64,000 bases of DNA from contig CALNXK010000039.1 in assembly GCA_942486035.1 (NCBI GenBank), positions 2,314,501-2,378,500 of the forward strand, given 5' to 3'. A program made the position numbers and the translations under genes. Positions 47,717 to 60,600 of the stretch are shown here, piece after piece; positions within the stretch are counted from its first letter, which is position 1, and each line of letters starts with the position of its first letter. This stretch comes from Porites lobata (taxonomy: Eukaryota > Cnidaria > Anthozoa > Scleractinia > Poritidae). The notes beneath the pieces were generated by a model. That model searched no databases. It saw only the letters and a list, made by a program, of their open reading frames with translations, and was not told where the DNA came from.

Positions 47717-49574
47717 GTTGAGGTTTTTGCATTACAAAAATACATATGTAGGCGTCTTAAATAGGTCGAAACATCGTGGAAAGTTATTTTTATACTGATC
47801 CCTGAAAGTGTAGTTATTTATCTGTTGTCGTAGAACTACACTGAGAAAAATGGAATTTAATTTGCCCGCCTTTGTGGTTTTATCGCGGCTTTGCCCTTTT
47901 TAGTGAAATGTTCGTGTTGAATAATTCATGTACCTGTTGAAAATGTGAAAGGAGACATGTTTTGAATTTGCTGTGTTAGAATGCGTATATTGTCAGCTGT
48001 CGAAGAATTAAACGAGAAGTGGTGTAAGAGGCGATCACCGTGTAAAAGCGTGGACTGTAGACAACTTTCCAGTCAACCCACAAGCCAGAGCGACAAATAA
48101 TTGAACCAAAAAATAATTCGAGTCGTGTTGCGAGGAAATTCACAGCAGTTAAATAGAGGGAAGAGCTAAATTGACAGGTAATCAACTGTGTTCGCTTCAA
48201 TTCATTGAGGTTTATCGGAACTGCAGTGCTCTTGATCATTTTTTTTCAGTCTTGAAATCGTATAGGGCATTAGTTCGTTGTCTAAGCTCGACGAAGAAAG
48301 ACCGGATATAAATTAGAGTGTAGAATTTTTTGTACAAAAAATGGTGTCATTCATCTGCTAGTTCATGTGAAACGATATATTTGTTTAAATAATCAAGTCC
48401 TCGTCATTGTCGTCAGTTCAAGAGCACCAGATTTATAAAATAATCTTCTTCATGTAAAACTTGAAGCAGTTGTAGTAGTTTAGGGTTAGAATTTTTCTTT
48501 GCATCCTTCATGGGATATTTGCCGCACCTTTCGCGTTTGTTTCACTTGACGTCGTAATTGACGGATGGTTGCTATGGAAACTAATGACATCTGCCGATTC
48601 AGCGTTTATATTTGCGGCTTTATAAAATTCTCAGAGAGATAAATAGATAAATCGTTATTGAAAAGTACATTTCGCAGTAGTCGACTAAATTACGAGCTTT
48701 TTACAGTGAATAATGATCTATATATCAATGTAGTCAACGTACGTTATCAAGTAATAGTAAGTCTGACAAATAGAAAGAGAAACACTATTTTTTAGAGAAA
48801 ATAGCCGTGTATACATAAAAATTAATAAAACGCGATGGCTAATGATAATGGAGTTCTTAAACCGATCTGTTGTACGATAGGAGCCGGTATATAAAGAGTC
48901 TTTCCTTGCATTTCTTTCTTTGTACCAAACGGAGTGGAAGGGGCAGCCGGAATTACGTTTGCTTGCAGTTGACTTTGTAGCCATGTTAAAGAGAATTTGA
49001 TCTGTACCTTTTAAACGGGTTTTTCGCATACCATTTTGGTCAGAGCTCCGTGTGAAAGGAAGTAATTTGGCCTGTTCCAAGAAAAAAGAAAGAATACGGT
49101 TCAAAACCTATGCCGCTTACACGAGCGCCTAATAAACAAACTACGCTATGTACTTGTTAGTTGTAGTACACATGAACGCAAAACTTTCGTAGACGAGAAT
49201 AATTCTCGTTTTCTCGTATTTCACTTCTGTCTGTACTTTTTTTGTTCATTGTGGTTTTGGAAACAGAAGGAACAACAGAAAAGAAACAAGTGGTGGCAAT
49301 GTTTTACAGCAATGTAGTTTCCTCGCAGGATAATGGGCTTGGAGACGCGAGAAACGCTTTCGTTTCTTACATTTCGCGGCGTCGTCACTTGTCACCCCAT
49401 TAACTTTGACAGATGCACACATTCTACGGGAAATTTGGCTTTAAAGTTCCATGGGTAACAGAGGTGGCGGTTTTTTCTGCGCGCGGAGGGATATTTCGTG
49501 GTCGTCCAAAGGCCAAAGCCACGAACGGCGCGTGGGTGACTATGAAGACCCTACTGAAAACGGAAGCCGCCCAT
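47717..49574. other. Gene-free stretch
   Basis: Holds a CRE-like TGACGTCG (48547) close to an X-box-like GTTGCTATGGAAAC (48568-48581), and a 128-codon minus-strand frame (48718-49104) that I do not believe is a gene. Confidence 0.4.
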
Positions 49575-49880
49575 GAAACAATGGCAGATCCAGACCTTCA
49601 GATATTTTGGTCGAAACATAGGGGGGAGGGGCCGCCCCCCCCCTCCGGGCCCCTCCCCTGGATCCACCACTGTGAAAAGTCTATTGCACTCAGGCGATCT
49701 CAGGGGCTGATCTAGGGGGAGGGTGCAGGGGGTGCCCCCCCCCCCCCTCCCCGAGATGACCTGCGGTTTTCTAATACAACTGTATTCTGCCAAAAAAAAA
49801 ACTATGTGGTTTATTGGTTTTGAAGTAGAGCAAGAGACGAGTGCACCCCCTCCTTAAAAAAAATCCTGGATCCGCCCCTG
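49575..49880. repeat. G/C-run-rich MITE-like repeats
   Basis: Two adjacent units with C- and G-runs (49620-49675 and 49697-49880), each bounded by pieces such as GATCCAGACC / GGATCCACC and CTGATCTAGGGG / CTGGATCCGCCCCTG in opposing orientation. Confidence 0.55.
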
Positions 49881-50824
49881 GAACTATGGGGGAAATTAAC
49901 TCACAGACGTTGTGTGAGAACTGAAACACTCATCGTGGATGTCATTGTTAGGTTTGTCCTAGAGACCGGTTAAATAAATGATCCAGGAAAGTTAACATAA
50001 TTGAAGTACAAGAGAGAAATCGTATTTAAGACAAAGGCTGTACGTATTAAACTCGAAAATTGCCATTGTAATCTCCATTGTGTACTTTTGTAATTTCTAA
50101 ATCGGTCCTTTTAATTGTCAGGTTTCTAAATTGATCAAGCCAAGTCCTGGTTTGCACCGGCTGTGTCTTACTGAAGCCTTCAAGTTTGTGACAGTGTTAA
50201 AGCCTGCCCTTTATACGTATCAACCGTGATTAAAGGTATGTCTATCTGACTGCTAGTTGTGATAGGAAGTTATGTTTTTTTGCAGGGCCGAAAACGTCAC
50301 TACCATGTTAAAAGACTTCGCGTGTTTTCAAATTTCTTCGCGATTATTCCAACTCGCTTAAAATGTCGCATTTCCCTGGAATTGAATTCTTGGGGACCGA
50401 AACCAAGTTTGGAAGGCGAAAGAAAGATTCTTCGTCATATAAATGAGACGTTGCGCGAGAGAATTTCACCGTTTAGAAGACTGCGAACAGGCTTCTAAGT
50501 GGAGTGGGTCGAAAAAGAAAATAGACGAGCGTGGCCTGGGAGAGAAAAAAAAAGGCGGGGGAGCCTGTAGACTTTGTTTTGATGCCGCCCATTCATGATA
50601 AGCAGATTCTGGTATCATGATCTGATTGGTCAGATCGCTGACTGTGGACAAGTGAGTGATGAATTTAATACCCACGTGCTCGCGAATGCCATTGGAAGTC
50701 GGTTACAGCCGCAACGGGCAGAGGCCCCTCGCTCGCGCGTTCTCGCGCGGCTTGCTTCGCTCGTCCAAAGAGGAGAGCTTTCTCGCAGGTTACGGGTAGC
50801 TCGGGTGGACGGGTTACCCTGGAC

Positions 50825-51002
50825 AATAGGTCATTTCCGATTTTCCCCGGACCTCTGTTTCAAAACGAGGCTAGGTGCTCAGCCTTTGATATGGAAATCA
50901 TTTTTCATTCTCATGCAAATAAAACTCATTTTCACAACAAAGGTTGTGCACCTAGCCTCATTTTGAAAGTGAAGGTTTTTGGAACTCGGAAGTGGCCTAT
51001 TT
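50825..51002. mobile_element. 178-bp foldback MITE
   Basis: AATAGGTCATTTCCGA against CGGAAGTGGCCTATT, and GTTTCAAAACGAGGCTAGGTGC against GCACCTAGCCTCATTTTGAAA, form inverted arms. Confidence 0.8.
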
Positions 51003-54000
51003 ACCTCCATATCCACGGGGTCTCCGACCTAAAGAATGGAAGAGGGTCCTGGGGTGAGGAACAGGTCAGATCAAGTTGTTTTTCTTACTTTACTCCTACG
51101 TAGCAGGCACCAGTTTTGTAGGGCGAAGGAGTAAATCTCCCCTTCGCGTGTTCCCCTCGCGCGGCCAGTAATAAAATAATTACGGGCGCCTGCTACGCGG
51201 GCTGTTCTTACTTTTGATGCAACGTGGAACTGATTCTAATTATTCTGGAATACTCTCCTGAAACCGAACCGAGATTTTCTCAAATAAATGCTTCGACCTC
51301 AGCAGGTTTAATAGACTTAATATCCAAACAAGTCTGAAACCAGAATCAGAGACGTAGCGGAACTTTCCATGTTCGACTCAGATAAAAAATGAAAGTTTTC
51401 GCGTGGAAAATCGAACCGCCGATCACATATTCCGAATTTATTGCTGACAGTAAAGGGAATGCTGCGTTTATGAGGTCACGTGAACGTTAGCCAAGTGGAT
51501 TAATTTGCATTAGAGTTCCGCGTTTATTCTTGTGATAACTAACTGTGAAAACTGCGCATCAGTGTCCGACTAGTTTGAGGTAGGTTCTTGCAGTGGGTTA
51601 TAATTCCTAACTGTTTTTGAAATGTGTTTGCACAAGAACTGGGTTGTGTTTATATCACAACTCTTGCGTGTTGTTTTGGTTGATGGTGAGTTTCAGTAGT
51701 CGACCAATATTTAATTTTGTACTTTGTGAAAACATTTTCTGATGTTTTCTATAAACAACTCACTCTCCTCTCTTCCCTTCAATTATTAAAATACAGTACA
51801 TACATTAGGACTTAGAAGAGTATTCTTTCAAGCAATGAACTTCGTGAGTTGGGTTTAGAAAGTGTTTATTAATTACCAGACTGTAGTCACGATCCGTTAA
51901 CTCATTGTAAAACACAAATATTTTTCACTACATTTTCCGTTTTCCCTCAGGGTTTTGTTTTCAAGAGAAACAAAAAGGAACAAAATAAACATCTTCAGAG
52001 TTATTCAAACCACCAGGAACCATTCAAATTATCGACAATTTTAGAGTGTATTTATGAGAATTGTCATCTCGTCTGTTTCTATTGTTTATGACCGTTGCCA
52101 CATTTAAATATCACAGATCCGAAAAACTAATGAACTGAGGCGAACACAAGGAAGCTTAACATCTATGGCTTTTGTCACGTTTTTTCCCCCTCATGTCGAG
52201 TTTAACAATTGTTATAAATGAACTCGACATTTGTGCTGTAAGATCGTATTAGTTAGTGTACAAATAGGCTTACAGTCGTTTAAATGCGAGGGAGGAGGCA
52301 AACATTTGTTTCGGTTTAATACGAATACAACAGTGCGTAGTCTCTAGAATTTTGCCTGTGGTGTAAATTAAATTGGAACATGAACAGAGAGAGAAAGAGA
52401 AATTAAGAAGGAAACTTTTCAAAATTTTCGGTTTGCTCAGAAATACAAGAATTGTACTTAAAAACAGCCAAACAAACAGCCCTTAAAGCGTCGGTTTTAC
52501 TAAGAAAAACGTCTATAAGTTCTTTTCATGGTTTCAGTCCCATGTCTATCTGTAAAGACTTTAAGGCAGATCAGCAATTTATCAAACAGCATGTCATGCT
52601 GGGATAATCATCTTGAGAGTTCAGGATATACTTGTTCACCTGGTGTTTTACTTATAATATTGGTTTGTCGAAGAGATGTGATAAGTTCAACTACCTTTGT
52701 TTTTTTTCCTTCTTAGTTAAAAGCATAGTCCTGAAAATGTACCATTCAAAGGCGGCTGCGTTTTTTAAGGCAATATTGAGGTCTACTCAGGTCACCAGGT
52801 TAATCGTATTTTTCTCCCTTTATTCAAAGGGCTTTTGCCGTAGGAAAAACATTGAGTTTATATCAATATTTTACATGTGTTGTAGGGGTACCGGTCATAC
52901 AACAGGTGTAAAGCTTGATTTCCCTTTTGAGCATAGTCTCATTCAAAAAAAAATGAAAAGAAAAAAGAAAGAAAGACAGAAAAAGTTTCTCCTACATCAC
53001 CATGCAAGGTCATTTTACTCGCGTTTCTGGTATAAATCGCGTTCGGTGAGTAAAACTGTGGCTATATTTTATTATTTCATCCTGGTTAATATCGGGGTTT
53101 TTGTTTGCACTTTATTTAAATGCAACACGCCTTTTAGCATTTAAATATGTAAAGTTGGTAGCTTGAATATGAACAAATCTCCAGCAACTAAAATTTGTTT
53201 TTTTATATATATCTATTGGGCGTGTTACGGTTTTGTCATTAGCCGGAGTATTTTGATAAATTGCGAATGAATATATGAATGAATCAATATTACTAAATGA
53301 ACAAACGAAACATCTGCTTTAAAACTTCAAGCACGTTGTATTCTTGTCGACTAATAGGTTTTTCCTTCGAGCAGATGTAAATTCGTTTCCTCCTGTCCGG
53401 CCACCCTGCACTATTTCCTTTTTGCTGATATTTTTGTCAGCCAGGGAACGTACTTTTTGTTAAAAAGAAGAGATTTTTAACAAATGTCACAGCTTTGAAG
53501 GAGAAGTTTGCAAACAGGCAACGAGGAGTTGGCAAGACATAACTAAACTTCCAAATTCGGCGTTGAGAAATTAAAATTATCTCGTACAAGAGAGAATGAG
53601 CTCATTTTCTCTTTTCTCATATGATTCTACGGAACAGATTTGTTTTATCATCTAAAGCGTAAAAATCTTTGCTGACGTTTCGAACGCTATCGATTTAACT
53701 TAACTGAAGAAAGAACAGCGAACTCATCGATCTTGGCGATGACTAGAAACAAGCTTTAAGAGATATGTAGGCCTTCTCAGCGTTTCGTTGTTGTAACACT
53801 CACTGTTGTTTTTCCTTATCGTCCCTCTGGTCGTTAAACGTTTTTTGTTTTTTCACTGTCGATAGCGATCATATCCTCGTATACCGCTGCCATATTGGAA
53901 GGGAACTTTAGCATCTAATATGGCAACGGCAGCGAAGGCGTCAGTCAAAAAATGAATTCGCGCTGCTTCAAACTTATTTATTCTTACTCCATCTTGTTCA

Positions 54001-56830
54001 ATTTGTCAAACGAGTAGAATTTTTATGCAGTTGATTCTAAAGAACTGTATCTAAGTCAATGCAGCAAAAAGAAAAATTAAATCGTTTTCTCGGGTTCACG
54101 TCCCTCATAAACGCGAAATTAGAAAGTTTCACATCGTAGTCGTGCAACAACTGCCAAGAAATGTACAGAAAAGTGCGAAGTTGTTGTTTTGTTAATCTAA
54201 ACCTGGTGGTTTTTTTTACCGTTCTCGTTGCCGTCACCTTAGTCTTTGCTAAAGCTCCCTAATGACGTGAAGACCCCGGGGACGAGGTTGTTTTACTCAA
54301 TACAGCGTTCAAATTGATGAAACCAATCTTCCAGCCTCGTCTCCAAGCCAGTTCGCGCTATCGGAGTTAGCGAAGGAGGCTTGGAACTGAGCGCAAGTCC
54401 TGAATACGCCCAATAAGAATACGCCCTATGTAGCTAGTCATTCACGTGGTCCGTCCCCCACCCCCCTCCCCAAGCCGGCGACTGCGGTTGGCGTTTGTGA
54501 ATACGGCAAGATCTTGTTTGTGATTGGCTAAAATTGATGGAAAGTTTATCAAGACATTCGGCACTGAAATGTGTTCGGCAGATGTAGTTTGAAAATGCCA
54601 ACGTTTAAACGTAGTTTGCAAGGGAGAGTGCAGAACAATAAAAACTAGCCTCAAGTAAAGGGAATGGCAGTTTTTTATCATATGAGACATGAATAGTCAC
54701 ATTGAAAACTGTGATGTCGTAAAAAGTTTGAAATATTTCGATCTTTCAACCGCAAATTGTAAGAATGAAAATCGTACAGTTTATAACATGTTCTCTGGAA
54801 AAGCAAACATTTTCGTGAACGGTGAACTTAAATTATTTTTGTAATCTGCATTTTCAAGATCTTTGTAATCTAAAGATGTTGTTTTTGCTTATCTATCTAA
54901 TTCTAGAAAAGAACTTTGTGGTGATGCAATCAGTGTGTGATAATGATATTGTGGCTCTGCGCAAAGTATAAATTAATTCTAACGGGTAAAACTCAGCGGC
55001 TAACGTTATGAAAACTCTAAAATGGCGAGCAATCTTTTCAAAAGACAGTATTGTTTTTAAGTTTCGCTCCTACTTTGTTATTCAGACATGACTGTGAATC
55101 AGCTTCGTTAATGGTCAGTGTGTTGTTATCGTTACTGCGGCTTACCCACTGTTTTTAATTCTTTCCCGCACTTCGGGAAAGCAGTTTTGGTTGCCACAGC
55201 TTCTATTGTTCAGGACTGTTGTTAAATCTGCTGTAGTTTGTCAGCTTTCTATTATAAATTCGCTTGCTGTGGTGACAACATGGTCCAGGTATGCGAATTG
55301 CACTCGAGAAGTTAAAAGACTGAATGTTCGCGAAGGTAAGAGGAAACATTTCTCTTAAGATCTGCGAAGTTAGGTTAACGTCTGAAGCAGAGATATATTT
55401 AGTAGAATAGCTTGAAATGAAGCCAAAATTTCAGCAAAACGCGCGTGATAATCGCCGCAGCTGTTTGTTATGGCGATAAACTGCTAAAAATAATAATTCA
55501 GTTTATTTTTCTGTCATTCAAATCCTAATATTTTTTATTAAAGAAAGATACTGAAATAAATGTATATGGGCCAAAAAACTGTATCGGGTCATAGATCGCA
55601 TATTTCCAAGGTTTTTTTTTTCCTTGATGTCTCTTTCATGTTTCCCGTTATCCAAATCATCAGCACTTATTTCTTTTGCCGTAAAACAAATCAAAATTAA
55701 GCGTGCTAATTTACGGCCTTTTTTGGTTGACAGACCGGTCAGACTAGCGGTTGTTTTTCAAATCTCTTCCTTAGTTTTCATTACGTAAATGTATATTTCA
55801 TAGTTTATTTCATTCCTTCGTTATTGTTTGTTTTATACCGGTCAATCGGGCATGTACCATCATATTATTATTCTTTATTTCTCAGATATCCTTTAGCTCC
55901 AGAAAAATGTACGTTGTGATGATTCTTAAAAATGCTAGGTAATTAAAAGAAAGAAGTGTAAGTTTGCGCTAGGGCTTGCAGCGGCCATTAAAACTGATCA
56001 AACGTATTATCTTCAGAACTGAAGCTTCTCCGAAGGAAAATATACAGAAAGAAAAATGTTGGGAAATTCATTCTGTGTATGAAGTCTTGATGTGTCATAA
56101 GTTCTCTTGTCTTCATGCGAGGTTGACTGGTAAAATCTTTTACAAATTGTGGTCAGGCTTACAGAGCTCTGAACTTAGCTCATTCCATTCCTCGTGGAAC
56201 TACTGTAGTTATCATGAAAACTTTGCCACATAAACGCTTTTTTTTTTGTTGGGCCAGAGCATTGGTGTAGCGTATTATTATTATTTTTATTTTTGCTAGT
56301 AATTAATTCTCGAATATGCAACTGAACTATTGAACTACCGTTATGGCTTCGTGTTGTTGGACAGTTTACTCTCTCTCTGTTTTTCTTTTTCTATTTTTTT
56401 TTCAAAACTAGTCCGCTAGTGACCCTGCTGGAAGACGGGATTTCTCGTAATGATACTTCAACTCCACTAGTTTTGGATCGTCGAACAGGAATTATAAAAT
56501 TATAAATCAAATTACTCAAAACGTTATCATTTATTGGCACTTCCGTTATTCCCCAGTGGCCTCTGATCTAGCGAATGCAATTTCTTGAGTGGCAGACGTC
56601 AGTTTCCTTTTTTTTTTCTGTATTTTTTTTCACTCTCACCTTTTTAATAGAGAGGATAACGCTAATTGTGACTCATCCAGAAATCTGTGATTTGTTCTGT
56701 TTTTGTTGTATTAAGCATCGCCTGGTGAGTTCGTCAGTGTGCGAAAAGAAAGTTCATTACCTACTGAACTTCTTAATTAGCGGTAATTATATTCCAGTAC
56801 AGTCACCTCTTTGACCTTTGGTGTTCTTAT
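51003..56830. other. 5.8-kb gene-free stretch upstream of SLCO
   Basis: Contains one copy of the GACGGCAACGAGAA family (54040-54265) and a 170-codon plus-strand frame (52632-53144) with a Lys-rich tail and no recognisable domain. Untranslated first exons of the transporter gene may lie here; I cannot place them. Confidence 0.4.
54040..54265 (-). repeat. GACGGCAACGAGAA family, inverted copy
   Basis: Minus-strand match to 10145-10650: AAGGTGACGGCAACGAGAA, GTACATTTCTTGGCAG, and the TAAACGCGAA-type end are shared. Confidence 0.6.
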
Positions 56831-57283
56831 ACACTACAGTAATTTTCAAGGAGTTATAATAACTCCTCTAGTGGGGTTAAGTTAACGTCTTACAGTGAAG
56901 TTATTTTTTGGGGGAGTTATTTTAACTCCAAAAAGGAGTTTAAAGAACTCTTTTTCAGGAGTACAAATCACCCCAGATATTGAGGAGTTAAAATGACCCC
57001 CAAAAAGGAGTTATCCTGTACCTAAAATTTTTACTCCACTTTCAGAGTTAAAGGTACCCAAAAAGAGTAAAAACAACCCATTTAAGGAGTAAAAATAACC
57101 CCTTTTTCGGAATTATTTTCACTCCAGAATGGGAGTTAAAAGAACTCTCTTTCAGGAGTAAGAACGACCCTAAATTTGGAGTTAAATTAAGAGTTAAAGT
57201 AACCCCATAAAAGGGTTTATCCTGTACCTATAATGTTTGCTCCATTTTTGGAGTGAAAATAACTCCCTAAAAATCACTGTGTA
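56831..57283. mobile_element. Internally repetitive GGAGTTA element with inverted ends
   Basis: About 450 bases in which GGAGTTAAAATAACTCC-like palindromic units recur roughly 15 times. The ends CAGTAATTTTCAAGGAGTTA and AACTCCCTAAAAATCACTG are imperfect inverted repeats, so the block looks like one transposon built of short repeated modules. It ends about 290 bases before the first SLCO exon in the window. Confidence 0.65.
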
Positions 57284-57573
57284 ACACGCAAACGGATTAT
57301 ACGGTAACAGTTCTCAAAAGACCGCTTATGTCATCTTCAGTTCTATTTTTAGCTGGTTTCCATGAAATCGCTTTGATCGTTCAGATTCTAGCGTTCTCAT
57401 GGAGGCTTAGCAGGATGTAATGAGGGTACATATGATGTACTTTTGAGGTAATCTTGTTCCCAGAACCCTCCCTAGATCAGTCGCTCAGCTTCATCGGTGA
57501 TGAGAAGAGACGACATCATAGTTACGTATTGACATTTTATACTTTTACTTTCATTTGTGTTCCCTACAGGGTC

Positions 57574-57609
57574 ATGCTTTCTTTCATTATCTGGAAATCT
57601 AAACCGTAG
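57574..57609 (+). other. Upstream open reading frame in SLCO leader
   Basis: An ATG at 57574 opens 11 codons ending at TAG 57607-57609, 18 bases before and in frame with the main start. It lies in the same exon (acceptor CCCTACAG ending at 57569), so it would be in the mRNA and could lower translation. Confidence 0.5.
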
Positions 57610-57627
57610 TTTTTCAATCTACTTAAT

Positions 57628-60600
57628 ATGGAAGCGGAAGACGAGAAGCCAAACGAAAGAGATCTTTTGTGTGGCTGGAGGTCGTTTCGACCGAAAGTCC
57701 TTCAGAAACTCAACACGCCGAAATGGTTTCTGGTGTTTCTTACAATCTATTCCTTCATGCAAGGTAAGAACAAACGGTAACAACCTGTTTCGCTTGTTGT
57801 CAAACTCGCTACCTTCTAGTTCGCATCACGGTCACTACAAATTACTACCTGTAAACCATTGAAAATAATTATTTTCTTTATCCAGTCTTTTGATATATTT
57901 CTCGTTCTTTTAAGCTTGCCCCCTGAAAGTGAAAATTCTCGACTTTGTCAATAGGGAGTGAGCCCAGTATGTAGGTAGCGAACTCGAAAGAAGTGGATTT
58001 GACAAGTAGCGAAACCGGTGTGAAGCGAACAAACTGCTGCTACATTAATCTGAGTTTACTTACATCTAATTTGTCACAGAAATAATACTGCTCAAAATAG
58101 GTGTTTAATTGAAAATTTTGTTTAACTATAAATATCTGCTTAACAAGTGGCGAATAAAGTTCATTCATTCATTAAGAAGGTTGCTAAAAGTTAACGTTCG
58201 AGTACATTTTCGAGTCATATAATAATGAGGGATCTTTTAAAGAACACTTTCCGCTTTTTCTTAGAAATTCCCGAATGCTTTTATAATCTGACAGCGCTCG
58301 AAAGATCACTGTTTTTGTTTTGATATGTGTTTTTTTCCCTTGTTATCCCGTGACATGCGTGCGCTCGCCCTATGACTTATATAAGTAATCAACGCGCAAG
58401 GTAGCCTGCTTTAGGAAATAATATATAGATTTAGCCAGGGCTAAAAGCGAAGCTCTCGTCAATATATATGGTTTACTAAACAAAATATAAAATCGTGTAA
58501 CCCCAAGGGGCGACGGCAACGAAAACAGCCCAGAAAATCAGTAGGTCTAACTAGCAAAAAAAACTTTGCACGTGCAGCACACTTTTTTTCTAATTAGCAA
58601 AAAACAACTTTTTTGTACATTTCTTTACCTCGCCTTCGTCTCATTCTATAAAAATGCAGAAAAGAATTTGGCCAATATCCAGCCATCTCGACTTTTAAAA
58701 AAAGAAGACAAGCAAACGAACGAACAAAGAAAGTGATTAAATAATAGGTTCACTTTAAGATGCCGAAAAATCGCCCACCTACCCCTCCCCTAACCCCAAT
58801 TTTTTTCTCTAAGTGAGCAACCTTGTCCCCAGGACCTTTCGCTTAGAAAATTAGAGGAACGGGAAAGCCCTGGGAACGAGTTTGCTGAGTAAGAAATTTT
58901 GGGTTAGGCGAGTGGCAGGTGGACAGTTTGTTAGATAAGCGATCTGGGCCCAGTTGCTCGAAGCATGGTTAGCGTTAACCAGCGTTTAATACATTGACAA
59001 CGTATTGGTTAAAGCTAACCATGCTTTGAGCAACTCAGCCCTGAAATACAACAGAATCTAGACTTTCTGTTGTGTTAACGGTAGTTTCTCTTCTACAGGA
59101 ATGATTGCAACTGGGCTGACAGCCGCGGGGCTCACCTCACTCGAAAAGAGATTTAAACTTAGCAGCAAACAATCCGGAATGATAATAGCAGCCAACGATG
59201 TATCGGCCCTTCTTCTCATTATTTTCATTAGCTACTTCGGAGGTCACAGAAACAAAGCCCGCTGGCTTGGTATAGGAGCCCTTGTAACTAGTCTCGGATG
59301 TCTTCTCTTCGCGCTTCCGCATCTCCTTGTAGGAAAATACACTCCTCTTGAGATTCAAAGAACTGGACTCGGGGACACCTGTTTGTTTAACACCACTGGA
59401 ACTCCGAGCGGTGTCGAGAAATGTACCGAAGCGAAAGGGTACACGGCGTGGAAGTACATGTTAGTGTTTGTAGGTGCCAAGCTTCTTTTAGGTGCGGGGA
59501 CCACGCCCTTGTTTACACTTGGTCCAGCCTACATTGACGAGAATGTGAGTCCCAAGGTGGCGCCCATGTACCTTGGGGTGTGGTTCACGGCCACGTTTTT
59601 TGGTCCTGGCATTGGTTATGTGGCTGGAGGATCGCTTCTTAACGTTTGGGTTGACCTTATACAGGTATGGCTATTACAGAACTTAAAGTTCAATACTCTC
59701 ATTTTCCGTTTGCATCTAAATTCAGTGAACTAGGCCGGGTTGTTGAAAGCGGGATAAAGATAACCCTGGATTTAGCGCGAAATTTGGATTCAAGTCTGAC
59801 CGCTTACGAAGCAGACTCCAGTAAATTCTTTTTGCCTACAATTTGACTTGTGGGTGCTGTGAATGTCTAAGTGACAAGGAAAATAAAGTTTTACCCCAGG
59901 TTATCGATAATCGGCCCTCCACTAACGGAGTCCCTCTGGCATTTCCACAATCCAATTCATCAAAATACCACAGAAAAATACTGATCGAGAGTGTTTTTAG
60001 GTATTCCTTTTATAGCATAAAAAACGGCACCGCAGTAAAGATCTACCCATTAGTTTTGTTTTGAACGATCACACGTTGTGGATGTAATCTATAGACTCAA
60101 AAGTTAGGACACCAATATAATAAACAACCCCACCGAACGGTGTAGCTTTTTGACGTTAAAACCGGTTCTACTTAGGCCATGTCCACACGAATCCGGATAT
60201 TTTTGAGATTGCATATTTTTTTTCGGCGTAAACCAATCTGAAGGTGCGGTTTAGTGAGCGGATTCACTGGTTTCGTGTGGACAGGAGGTCAATTCGTGTT
60301 TAAAAAGCCATGCGGTTTTAAAATATCTAGATTTGTGTGGACAGGCCCTAATGAACGGGAGAGATGGATCAGTATTGAATCACTAATACCCCTCCCCTGA
60401 CCAAAATTTTGTCCTACGAGAGGGGTAGTTTGACAGTCACCTAGGGTCTTACACTGATCTGGAAAGATAATGACATTCAAATGATTGATGTTTTTATCAA
60501 AAAAGTGGTAAAGACAAGAGATTTTCTCAACGGTATGTTTACTAAAACTTTATCTTTAAACCTCATCAATTTTGTTTTGGTTTCCAGCCCCCTGGAGTTG

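Noticed and set aside
48718..49104. 128-codon minus-strand frame
   Set aside because: No domain, no splice partners, low-complexity 3' half.
49413..49793. Opposed 100- and 80-codon frames rich in Gly and Pro
   Set aside because: Translations of G- and C-runs in MITE-like repeats.
52632..53144. 170-codon plus-strand frame with Lys-rich tail
   Set aside because: It begins with a TTG or ATG in A+T-rich DNA, crosses poly-A-like sequence and matches no family I know.
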